64,000 bases of DNA from Pseudo-nitzschia pungens. Taxonomy: Eukaryota; Bacillariophyta; Bacillariophyceae; Bacillariales; Bacillariaceae. A program made the position numbers and the translations under genes. The notes under the pieces are model-generated. The model saw only the letters and a program-made list of their open reading frames with translations, searched no databases and was not told the origin of the DNA. Shown in pieces: positions 21,481 to 31,459 of the stretch (within the stretch, counting starts at the first letter, position 1; each line of letters opens with the position of its first letter). Where the stretch lies: NCBI GenBank assembly GCA_037355855.1, contig CM074761.1, positions 5,413,346-5,477,345 of the forward strand, read 5' to 3'.

Positions 21481-22677
21481 TGTACCCTATCGGTGTTCTA
21501 AGAGCCCAACAAGAATGTAACTATGATACATATCTATCCTATTATAAGGTTGTACCACCCAGTAAAATCTTATGGTGCATTAAATAGACGTGACACCCAA
21601 AGTATCAGGTCTTTCTGACTCAGACTTTTTTCATACTAGTCCCAACCATACATAGCGGGAGGACTATTAACACTGGAACGGTGGAAATACTCCTTTTCTG
21701 AATTTAGATAGGTCATTTTGTCTATTTTCTAGTCATAATGGGCAGTACCGTACTGGAGGAAATGTGCATGAAATAGACCTTTTTCCATTTTTTCGACGAC
21801 TATAGTCTGTCCTTTTTCCACTTGGCGTCTGTCCTTTTTCCGCTCAATTTCGAGCGCCGCGGCCAAAAACAGAGCCGGCAAACCTTTTTCGGAGTCTCGA
21901 GTTTTCTATTTCCACCGTTATTTTAACTAGACAAAAAATAAGTCGGTTCTCTGTAGTTTTCAGAGAGAATTTTAATAAGCCCTCGAAAATGTGTACATCA
22001 ATTCTCGATAGCAAGAAGTTGTCTGTGTGAGGACGATCATGAATCCCGAATAGATAGTGAATAGTAGTAAATACCTCACTCTTTACTAGTACTAAATACA
22101 TGCGATTATATCGACAGTAGAGAGCATACCAAACATTTTGCAGGTTATGAGCATCATCGACTAATTCTCATCACCTATCCCCAACAGACTAGTCAACAAC
22201 AACACAGCAGAGTGATTATTGCTTTCACTTAACCAACTACTACTTCAGACAATCAAATTCACGGTTTTGTGGTGATTGCGTATATTTTAAAATTTTCAGG
22301 CGACGTCTGGTTGCCGAGAATTGATGTACACATTTTCGACCCCCTAAAAACAAACCAAAAAGGCATAAACATTTATAAAACTTCGGTAACTTACCGTACC
22401 CCCCCCCGAGGTCCAATCGGAATCCATCAACAATCATTTTGAGTCAATCCCAACCATCCATAAAAACTACGGAGTAAGGTTACGAGTAAGGTTTAAGGTT
22501 TAACCAGGACATCCATCCGAGACCACTCCTTGACACCTGTCAACTGACCTGGAAACGTTTTTTACAGTAAACGTTCCCAATGAAAAATTTTGTCGGAAAT
22601 TCCAACCGGGTTGTCCATTGTTTTAGTAGTAATTATTAGTACGAAGTAACCTTAGTAATAACAACAACAATTGATTG
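21481..22677. other. intergenic region upstream of RPE, with an inverted dispersed repeat
   Basis: No gene supported. The stretch 22035-22225 (CTCACTCTTTACTAGTA ... GAGCATCATCGACTA ... CTAGTCAACAACAACA) recurs in inverted orientation at about 30485-30735. Several GTAAGGTT words lie at 22475-22505, close to the RPE start. Confidence 0.6.
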
Positions 22678-23472
22678 ATGACACTGCGAGTATCATCTCC
22701 TTCCATCAACAAGTTACTAGTTCGATCAACAACAACAACAACAACAGCAACAATGGTATACGGCAAACCCCGCAAGGTGCAAATCATCCCCTCGGTCCTC
22801 CCGGGCGACTTTGGAAATCTCGGCGCCGACGTGAAGCGAATGGAAGATGCCGGCTGCCACCGCATCCAGTTCGATGTGATGGACGGAAACTTTGTTCCCA
22901 ACGTAACCTTCGGGCCCGACACGATCAAGCACTGCCGAAAGTACACGAACCTGCCGTTCGAGACCCAGCTCATGGTCAGCGAGAAATGCACCGAGGCCAT
23001 GCTCGACCGGTTCGTGGAAGTCAGCAAGGGACCCAACGGAGAACCCGGCGTGGTCATTGTCCACGTCGAGGCCTGCACCCACCTGCACCGGACCCTCACC
23101 AAGATCCGGGCGGCCGGGGGTTCGCCCTCGGTGGCGTTGAACCCCCACACGCCGCCCGAAATGGTGGAGCACGTTCTGGATCTGGTGGACCACGTTCTGG
23201 TCATGACGGTGAACCCCGGATTCGGGGGGCAAAAGTTCATCCCGACGATGGTTCCCAAGATCGAGAAGATCCGAAAGTGGATCGTCGATCGAGATCTGGA
23301 CGTCGACATCGAGGTCGATGGCGGGATCAAGGCGACAAGGGAAACGATCGGGGTTTGTGCCGCCGCGGGCGCCAACTGCTTCATTGCCGGATCCGGGCTC
23401 TTTGCCTTTGACGACATGTCGGAGGGAGTCAAACAACTCCAGGCCCTGGCCGAGGAGGCGCAGCAGTCGTAA
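22678..23472 (+). CDS. rpe: ribulose-phosphate 3-epimerase
   Basis: Single exon. The first ATG (22678) gives 264 residues; an internal ATG at 22753 removes 25 residues and gives the usual length of a cytosolic enzyme. The 25-residue extension (S/T/R-rich, no acids) could be a weak targeting peptide or 5' UTR. The TIM-barrel family marks are all present: I-I-P-S-V-L near the start, Q-F-D-V-M-D-G (metal-binding and catalytic Asp), H-V-E-A (metal-binding His), V-N-P-G-F-G-G-Q (phosphate and lid region) and V-D-G-G-I with the second catalytic Asp. The enzyme interconverts ribulose-5-phosphate and xylulose-5-phosphate in the pentose phosphate pathway and, in plastids, the Calvin cycle. No signal peptide or ASAFAP motif is seen, so a cytosolic form is more likely. 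The gene is convergent with the next one. Confidence 0.96.
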   Translation: MTLRVSSPSINKLLVRSTTTTTTATMVYGKPRKVQIIPSVLPGDFGNLGADVKRMEDAGCHRIQFDVMDGNFVPNVTFGPDTIKHCRKYTNLPFETQLMVSEKCTEAMLDRFVEVSKGPNGEPGVVIVHVEACTHLHRTLTKIRAAGGSPSVALNPHTPPEMVEHVLDLVDHVLVMTVNPGFGGQKFIPTMVPKIEKIRKWIVDRDLDVDIEVDGGIKATRETIGVCAAAGANCFIAGSGLFAFDDMSEGVKQLQALAEEAQQS

Positions 23473-23856
23473 CGAAAACGAGAAAAACGTGGATTGCGAT
23501 ACACGCACACGGACAGTGTATAAATACATACATGGACACAGACATACAGCCGTTTCGAACGACAGGGATTCTTCGTTGGAGTTGCTACGATACGACACCA
23601 ACTCATAAAATAATAATAATAATAATGCAACCGGCAATCGAAACTGCACGCACGGGATTAAGGTTACTGCTCCTCGTATCGTGCATGGTAAAACGATTCG
23701 ATGCGAGTTGGTGCAAACAAAATCCAGACTGTGCATTCGTCATCATCATCATTATTGGATTGGGATTAGTAGTAGCACTAGTACTAGCACGGGCACTAGT
23801 AGTAGTGGTAGTAATACTATGACTCTTGTGGTTGTGGTTGTGGTCGTTCCCGCTGT
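23473..23856. other. convergent intergenic spacer
   Basis: The 3' flanks of RPE (+) and the plastid protein gene (-). It contains AATAAT runs near 23609-23623 and ACTAGTAGTAGTA words near 23768-23810. No gene seen. Confidence 0.5.
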
Positions 23857-25653
23857 TTACGCAGCATCTCCGGACGGATTGACAAAATTGGCCATGTCGT
23901 TCCGCCCCACCGACTCGTAAATCTCGGCGAGCTTGGGGCGCACCGCGCTCCAGTTGGCCCCCGTCAGCGAACAAATGTCGAGGAGGTAGTTGGCCTCGTC
24001 GATGGCCATTTGCTCCGGCGTCATGTCGTTGCTTCCTCCGACTCCTCCCGTCGCCCGCGGATCCTCGTTCTCGTGGTCCCTCATCTTCTCGTACATGATC
24101 TGCAGCTTGGCAAAGACCTCCTCGTCCGAGTCGTCCTCCGAGGCGAGCTGTCCGTAGATTGCCACGTCCCGAAAGTCGTCGGCGCCCAGTCCGATGCTGG
24201 AGAGGGGCATCCGGAGGCACATGCGGGCGGCGTCCCGGGTTTCCTCGGACCGATTGGGAAAGGTGTCGAGGAGGGACGCGTAGAACAAAAAGGTCGAGGC
24301 GAATCCGGAAATCTTGCCGTTGGCGGCCTCGGCGGCGATGAGCGACGAGGATTCGTCGCCGCGTTCGGCGTGGCCTGCGATTGTGCGTGCGCATGCGAGT
24401 GCGACAGTGGATGCGAGACGCAAGGAATGGTGTGAGTGACGAAAGGAACAACACGAAGCACCAGCTTTTTTTTTTTTTTTTTTTTTCTCTCTCAAAAAGT
24501 GCACGACGACGCGTGACACGACACGACCGAGCCCAACCACCAACAACGTCGAGGAGTGGAAACGTACCGAGTGCGAGCTTGCTGTAAATATCCGGGAATG
24601 GCCCGACCCGAAGGAGAACATATTTGTCCACTCCGTATCTTCGCCGCGTTCCGAATGGCGCATGCCACCGAACGAATCAACGAATGAATGAGTGAACAAC
24701 GAATGAATCGAGGGAGGATATTGGTAGGTATGGTGAGTCATCCGTGGTTGGGTCGGAATTGCCGACACGCATTGTTTGCGGTTTCCAATGCCTCTGTCGT
24801 TTGGCACTCCGACCACACTTCCTACACTGCAATTGAATTGAATTGAATTGAATTGAATTCAATGGACGACCTTCGTACGTACCCCAATTTTTCCTACCGA
24901 TCCCTTTTCGTAGGGCTGATCCAATCCCTTGTCGGCGAGGACACCCTTTCCCAGGTCCTCGTTGTAGAGGTCGATGAGTTTCTTGTCACCACCATCCTCG
25001 TTCTCGTTCTCGTCCTCCTCCGCAAAGTCCACCTCGCAGGCGATCCGCCGCATCAAAAACTCGCTGTTGAGCGCCAGCAACCGCATCCCCGGTCCTCCCG
25101 CCCTGGCTTCCACGATCGGCCACGGCGCCTTGGACGAATTCTCGTAGGAGGAATCCTCCGCAAAGGCCCGCCGCAGCGCGCAAACGTAGTTCCCGGTCGA
25201 TTTCGATCGGGCCAGGGGGTAGAGGTGCGGGTGCAGGTTGGAACACTCCGATGCGCGGGATCCGGCAATGGTGGCCACGAGCTCGGGGGTTTCGTCCTCG
25301 GAACCGTCCGCCGGAAAGACGGGCTCGAGATCGCCGCCGGGCGATGCGCATCCGATCGAACCCGGTGCGCCGTGCGACGAGAGCATGGCCCGGAGGGTGG
25401 CGAGGCGGGAGATTCCCGATCGGGCGTCGGCCTCGATGTCGCTCCCGGAAACGGAAAACAACCGAGTCGTTGATGATGCTGCCGTTAACGTTGATGTTGC
25501 GGACGTGGTTGTTCTTGTTGTGGTCGTCGTTGCGGATCTCGCCACTCGTGTGTGCAAAGCCGGAGCGTGGCCCTTGCACGCCAGTTCCCGGGAGACGAAG
25601 GCCACCGAGGTACGACAGAGCCAGGCAGCCGCTAGAATTCGAGCCATTCTCAT
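23857..25653 (-). CDS. plastid-targeted protein of unknown function, three exons
   Basis: Proposed exons: 25653-24879 (donor GTACGA), 24630-24568 (donor GTACGT) and 24374-23857, total 451 residues in one frame. The N-terminus is a signal peptide followed by S-V-A-F-V-S, an ASAFAP-like cleavage site, then an Arg/Thr/Ser-rich transit-like region, which is the bipartite diatom plastid signal. The mature part has no motif I recognise. Two conserved-looking blocks are E-F-L-M-R-R-I-A-C-E-V-D-F in exon 1 and L-R-V-G-P-F-P-D-I-Y-S-K-L-A spanning exon 2, followed by a helical, acid-rich C-terminus (M-T-P-E-Q-M-A-I-D-E-A-N-Y-L-L-D). Exon 2 is only 63 nt, and its joins were chosen to keep frame, so the exact splice sites are less certain than the exon order. 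Intron 2 has a long poly-T tract on the plus strand (24467-24486). Confidence 0.72.
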
Positions 25654-26339
25654 TCTTTTTCGTGTTTGTTGGTTCCGCTGTTTGTTTGTCCGCCAGAGTG
25701 GTGTACCGGTATATATATGTGCTCGTACTCGTAGCGGTGAACAATTGTGAGCTGCAAGTTCGTAGTCGTCGGTTGTCGGAACCTTGTTCGTAATCTTAAA
25801 TCTTACCCGTATCGTTGCAAAACACCAATTTGTGGGTAGGATTGCCGATTGCCATCTGTGTTTTTGATTTTAACGAACGAAAACTACAAGTAACTTACGA
25901 AGGACAAGCACAATCCGAAATCCTGCTGGGCCCAGACAACAAACAGACAACATGTGGAAGGAAAAGGTTCTTATCGATTCACGAGAAACTCTTGGATGAC
26001 GTCACAGTCGCCCAGTAACGTTACGTTTTATTTTCAGTCCCGAATATCCGGGACTTATTCAGTCGTTGTTTCATTTGGAGAGAGGAACCAAAGAACAAAA
26101 AATTCCATCCATCATCCATCATCCATCATCCATCATCCACCATCCACCATCGATCTCCGATCACCGACGGGGAACGTCCGGATGCGTTATTCCTAATTTT
26201 GTATTATTTTTTTCTTTTCGTAACGTTTGGACATGCACTGTTCCGCATCGAATTGTTTTGGTCGGATAGCGAGCTCGGAGCGACGAATGTTGTAGACAGA
26301 TAGTACAGGACAGGACAGGACAGGACAGGATTGCATGGC
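25654..26339. other. divergent promoter region
   Basis: Separates the plastid protein gene (-) from the FDXACB1-like gene (+). It contains CATCCATCATCCATCATC repeats (26106-26150), a GTGACGTCA-type word near 26000 (GATGACGTCACAG, CRE-like) and a (CAGGA)n tract (26307-26331) directly before the start codon. Confidence 0.5.
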
Positions 26340-28514
26340 ATGCAGTATTGTTGGTGCATCATGAAGTCTCTTCTCATCGGAGTCTTGCTTTCCTTGCCAA
26401 CCCGACACCGAGGATTTTGGAGTTTGGCGAGGTCGGCCGTGGTGGTTGGCTTTTCGCCTTGTCCCGCTTTCGTCGCTCCCCCGAAACGGAGCTTTTTCCG
26501 AAGAAACAAATTCCGAGCCCCGGTAGCTACACCACGCATTGACCAATGTCGCGGTCCGGGAAATCGGGGAATGGCGGGTGGAAGCATCGGTCTAGAAGAG
26601 CAGCCAAGGCACGACCACAACACATATGGCGAATCGGAATCGGAATCGGCAGTCAGAAACACAGACCAGATGAATGGCAATAATGTAAACAACAACAACA
26701 ACAACAACAACGTAAGCAACGACAACAACAACAACCGCAACCATTGCACCAATTGGCTGGTGGTGGGAGACGGAGATTTGTCGTACAGCGCATCGATCGC
26801 GGGGGACCTGGCCAGGAACAACATTCGACTCTTTGCCACCGTCCTCGAGGAGGAGGAGGTTCACGATTCGGTCTACCAACGATCTGCCCAAAACAAGGCG
26901 GCCATCTTGTCGCATCCCATTGTTATTGATGGGGTCGCGGCAACACACCAACAACACGGTGCGAATGATACGGCGAAAGATGCAGCATCGGACGACGACG
27001 AGAACGAAAGCGACCAAACACAGCCCGACTCGCGGGATCCATTTCCATCCTCGCGACAAAAACACCAACACCAACAACAGCACAGGGTATTGTTCGGGAT
27101 CGATGCCACCCGGCTGGCGCACCATTTTCCCGACACCAAATTCCAAACGATCGAGTTCAATTTTCCACACTGGAGGGGGAAAACCAACGCCAAGCGCAAC
27201 CGGCAACTCCTGAACGATTTTTTGGGCAGTGCTGCCGAGGTGTTGGACAATACAGCAGCAACAGCAACAACAGCAACAACAACAACATCGGCAACAACCA
27301 GTGGCAGCAAAATCATCGTTTCCCTCTGCGAGGGACAGGGGGGCTTTCCCGCATCGACCGGTACGTCCGTTGAGTAAAATAGAGTAGGAAAGTTGAGTCG
27401 AGTCGGCGCGGCGGGGCTATTAGTATTCCTTGGGAACAGCAACCAAGTAAACACCGGTACACTCATTTGACCATCAATACTATTGTCATCTTGTTGCGCA
27501 GGGCGAGTGTGACTCACCATGATTCACGGTCTTTTTGTCTTCTCCTCCAACCCAAACGATATCGTCTGATGATGATGATGATGACGACGACGACAATGAT
27601 ATTATCATGATGAATCATTGTATAATACTATACGCATTGTATTGTATTGTATTGTATTGTATACAATTATGCACCAAACAACTCTTGCGATCGACAAAAA
27701 GCCGAGAAATGGAAACAGAGCTGGCTCGTGCCCAAATACGCCGCGGAACACGGCCTGTTGCTGCGAGACCTGCAGCCGTACGAACCGGCCTACCAACAAA
27801 CCTCCCACCGGGGCAAGGACCGGCCGTGGGTGAAGGGCCGGGACCGATCAGCGGTACGTCTTTGGGTTCCCCAGCAACGAGTCCATCCCTCCGGACTTGC
27901 AGATCAGCTGCCGGCACGAGCTTCGAATCGTCCTGTCGAGGGATTTTGGAACGGTGGGGTCGTCGTCTTCGTCGCCCGTGTCGCGGCGCGACATTGTCGA
28001 GGGCGACGCGGTGTACGAACTCACCCGAAACTTCGTCCCGGACGGCATCCGAATGGAGGTGGCGGCCCGCGAGATTGTGGAGCCGTACGTTTTGGATGCA
28101 ACCGAAACCGCAAATGAAACCGAAACCGGCACGCTGGCCATATTTCTGCTGAATTACAGCGGAGAAAAAATGCCCCTCACGCGGGAGGCCGCCGATTCGA
28201 TCCGATCCAGCGTGGAGGCATCCGTTCGAGAGGACTGGGGATTCCGTGTTGCCAAGGCCGGGCGACTTGTTTCTCTGCCGTATCCAACGCACCTCCTTCC
28301 GAGCCTGGTGCGGGAGTCGACGGAACGCCTGGCGATGTTTGGACGTGACCTCCAGTCGTGCTTGGAAAAAGTGACATCCGGGGACCACCAAAACGTTGTG
28401 ATGACAGAATCTTTGTCGCGGTTGACCCGGAGCAGGGGCAAACCAATCACAGCACAACACAACACCAATTTGGAGAGCTCGATCAAGCAAAGACAATATA
28501 TTTGGAATTCTTGA
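26340..28514 (+). CDS. FDXACB1-like protein: BMT5-type (DUF2431) methyltransferase domain plus FDX-ACB domain
   Basis: Exon 1 runs from ATG 26340 (or 26361) to 27360, donor GTACGT; exon 2 starts at 27702. The N-terminus is hydrophobic and followed by C-P-A-F-V-A-P, resembling the diatom plastid signal. After an Asn-rich linker comes a Rossmann-type DUF2431 domain: L-V-V-G-D-G-D-L-S-Y-S, A-T-V-L-E-E-E, G-I-D-A-T-R-L, F-N-F-P-H-W-R-G-K-T-N and S-L-C-E-G-Q-G-G, as in BMT5-type 25S rRNA uridine methyltransferases. Exon 2 continues this domain and then a C-terminal FDX-ACB-like fold (S-C-R-H-E-L-R-I...E-K-M-P-L-T-R-E), the order known from FDXACB1. Near 27850 the frame shifts by one: either one extra base or a 49 nt intron (27856-27904, GTACGT to TTGCAG). 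The stop is at 28512-28514, only 42 nt from the end of the next gene. Confidence 0.8.
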
Positions 28515-28556
28515 GAAAATACATTTTTTCGGTCTCCCCATTCATTTTTTCTTTCT

Positions 28557-29762
28557 TTAGAATTTAAAGGTTTCGATTCTGCAGTTCTCTAATTGTTGGA
28601 GCTCTTTTTCTCCGAAATGGGCTCTTAGCTTATCGTTTGGTGGAGGAGCCTCGATTTTGCACCGTCCCTCGACGATGCAAACCTTGTCTACCGTGTCCTT
28701 ATCCAGGTACTTGGACATCATTTTCCACACGTACAGAAATGCCGGGGGCACTGGGTAGACGAGCGCCTTGTGCAAGCGCTCGGGAAAGAGGGGCAGGAGT
28801 ATCTTGAGGCTTTCCTTGATGAAGGGTATCAGCCGCAAGACGTGGGTGTTGGGCCAGCCCCTCCCAGCTCGAACGTCCAGGCACACGGTGACTCGTTCCA
28901 GCTCGTCCCGCGTGCAGCATCCATCGATGTAAATGGCCACCGCCAGCGTGTACGTAGAGCCCCTGGCCAATCGGAGGTCCATGAGGCCCGGGCGGATGCA
29001 AAAGGCGCGGTAGCCGTCGCGGTCCACAAAATTGTCGTGTTTCGCATCCGCCGTTGCGGTTGCGGTTGCCGCTGCGTTTGTCGTTTCCCTTGCGTGCGAT
29101 GGTGGCATGCGAACGATGCGTGGCAACACAATGTTTTCGACCTCCCCACAAAGCTTCATGGCCGTCAGACACGATTCTACCCACAAGTCGTAGTCTCGGT
29201 CCGGTGTCGGCAGGATTCTTATTCCATTGTCCCTCTTCGTTTCGACGTGAAGCTTGTTCCACCGGAGGTAGTGATTCAGGTTTCGGATTGTGGCTTGTGT
29301 GTTTCCTTCGGAGGCCAGGAAGAATCTTTGTCGTTCTTCGGGGGTTGATCCCTTTTGCAAGGAGGGGTCTTCCTCCAACTTTGACAGTGCCTCGTCGAGT
29401 TCGGAATCCTTCTTCTCGGATTGGATTGTTGTGGATAAGTTTTGCCGCACCGATTTATCACGATCATCGTGTATTGCTATTGTGTTGTAGGGAACCGATG
29501 CACATAGTTTAATGTTGGGTGTCGATAGTGACGATACCTTCTTTTGTTTGTGATTCTTCAGACCTTCATTCTTTGCGGCCCGATAATGACGGATGAATAC
29601 ATAATATAGGATAAACAGTGCAATGGCATTGGTATGTGTCGCGATGGGTCGAGACGACACGATGCAATCTACGACCAAGCCGTAAATTCCGTCTGTTCCA
29701 GAGTTTGGTTCTGTCATCGTTCCTGCTCGGATTCGGAAGATTTGAGCGCTTCCTTTGCGCAT
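28557..29762 (-). CDS. CRAL-TRIO (Sec14-like) lipid-binding protein with an N-terminal membrane anchor
   Basis: Single exon, 401 residues, ATG at 29762. Residues about 43-60 (A-I-A-L-F-I-L-Y-Y-V-F-I) form one membrane segment, followed by a charged linker. A CRAL-TRIO N-type helix region (residues 142-170, ending N-H-Y-L-R-W) leads into the lipid-binding domain (about 245-370): V-C-L-D-V-R-A-G-R-G-W, P-F-I-K-E-S-L-K-I-L-L-P-L-F-P-E-R-L and V-Y-P-V-P-P-A-F-L-Y-V-W-K, the helix/strand pattern of the Sec14 pocket floor. Such proteins bind or exchange phosphoinositides, phosphatidylcholine or isoprenoids. The ligand is unknown here. The anchor is unusual for soluble Sec14 and suggests a membrane-tethered transfer or sensor role. 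It is tail-to-tail with the FDXACB1-like gene. Confidence 0.85.
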   Translation of the reverse strand: MRKGSAQIFRIRAGTMTEPNSGTDGIYGLVVDCIVSSRPIATHTNAIALFILYYVFIRHYRAAKNEGLKNHKQKKVSSLSTPNIKLCASVPYNTIAIHDDRDKSVRQNLSTTIQSEKKDSELDEALSKLEEDPSLQKGSTPEERQRFFLASEGNTQATIRNLNHYLRWNKLHVETKRDNGIRILPTPDRDYDLWVESCLTAMKLCGEVENIVLPRIVRMPPSHARETTNAAATATATADAKHDNFVDRDGYRAFCIRPGLMDLRLARGSTYTLAVAIYIDGCCTRDELERVTVCLDVRAGRGWPNTHVLRLIPFIKESLKILLPLFPERLHKALVYPVPPAFLYVWKMMSKYLDKDTVDKVCIVEGRCKIEAPPPNDKLRAHFGEKELQQLENCRIETFKF

Positions 29763-31459
29763 CGATTCCTTTTGATTGCTGAGTGTTTAAAAAAATGATT
29801 ATTCTGATTTTTATTATTTGTTGGTACGGTACAGGTATGTGTATGTGTATGGCATCGGATGCGATCTGTTGGCACGCGAGTGTATTTCGATTCGAATGTC
29901 GTGAATGTTGTGAAGGAAGTTCGTACCGGTAAGCTTATGTAACTTTTGGTTGAATTTTATGGGAGATGATGGACTGAAAATCGGAGGGTTCAGAAGAATA
30001 CCGGCAATTTGTAACGGTACAATTACGAGTAGTCTTACGAATAACGTATTCGTTTGTTCTTCAATTTCAATTTCACAACTACGGTTCGGCGTTCCTTGTT
30101 CTTTGTCGTCTATCCTGAAAAATTCATATAAAATTTTATCTAAAACAAGGGAACGGTCAGCAGGATGTTTTCGCGTTTTTCGAACTGACTGAAAAAATGA
30201 GGTCTCCAATTTCAATTAATTAATACCAGACGAGTACGTAAGTTAAGTTACACACAACATCATACCAGCTGTCAACCGTCAGCCTCGTGCCAACTCCGGC
30301 GAAATGTAACTGTTGGAAGCGGAGAACAAATCTACTTCAGTAGCGGTAAGGTTTTACGCAGCATACTTCTATTTATTACTACTATCATTATTTTTTTTTA
30401 TTTTTTACTGTATTCATTGATGCTGACAAGAGGAGGAGACCGAAACATGAGAACACTGGTACTCGTAGGCACGAGTCAATCAAATATCACTCTGCTATGT
30501 TGTTGTTGTTGACTAGTCTATTGGTTATAGGTGATGAGAATGTAGTCAATGATGCTCATTACCTGCAAAGTGTACGTACTATACTCTCTACTGTCGATGT
30601 AATCGCATCTATTTACTACCACCAGTAGCAGGACTAGTACGGTAGTAAAGAGTGAGGTGGTTATTCAGCACTACTAGTACTCTACTAGCTAGTACTAGTG
30701 GTAGTAGTAGTAGTGGTTATTCGGGATTCATACTCCTCACATTCATAAGTACGAAGTAAGGTTATTCATAAGATTGTTATGCACCAGGTACTAGGATTAG
30801 CTAGCGTCTAGTAGCAGCATTCAACATTGGTCCTCCTGCTACTACTAGTAGTAGTAATAATACTAGTAGTACTATGATGTGGGATGCTGCTGGAGAGAAG
30901 GGTGGTGGTAGTGATGGTGGAGCTGGGCCTAAGAATACTACTAGCTAGGAATCAATTTTGTGTTTGGATGACAGCAAAGATCAAACAATTTGTAACTTTG
31001 GTGATACGAAGCTATCTACCAAGAAGTAGTGGTATTTTAGCGCCTGGAGTAGTAGTAGTACTATTAGTGGTACAACTAGTAGTAGTACTACTACTAGTAT
31101 TAGTGGCGATCAGTTGTTCGTGTAAAAGTTCTACTAAAGCAACCGGTGGATACTGGTGGTGGTGGTACAGGGTTTGTTGTTATCTGTTGTTGTGCAGTGG
31201 ATGCGACGGCGACGTTCGAATCGACGAAGGAGAAAAGAATACAAGGCAAAGGCTCCTTGACTGGATGGATTGCGTTGCTGCGTGGATTGAGTCCTCTGAG
31301 CCCTTAAACTATCGTATCATAATTTATTTGTAATCATAGCAATAGCAATTGCAATTGTAAGAATAGTAGTAGTACTACCGGATTGGTTTCATGTTTCGGC
31401 CCTGCATCGGATTGGTGCTTCTGCTCCGCTCGTCTGGTCACGTCTGGTCACGTCTCGTC
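29763..31459. other. repeat-rich intergenic region, no gene
   Basis: Contains the inverted copy (30485-30735) of the segment at 22035-22225 and long ACTAGTAGTAGTA/TAGTACTACTA low-complexity stretches (30630-31110). ORFs here are short, shared with repeats and not credible. It includes the promoter side of the CRAL-TRIO gene and the 3' flank of the LPA1-like gene. Confidence 0.5.
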
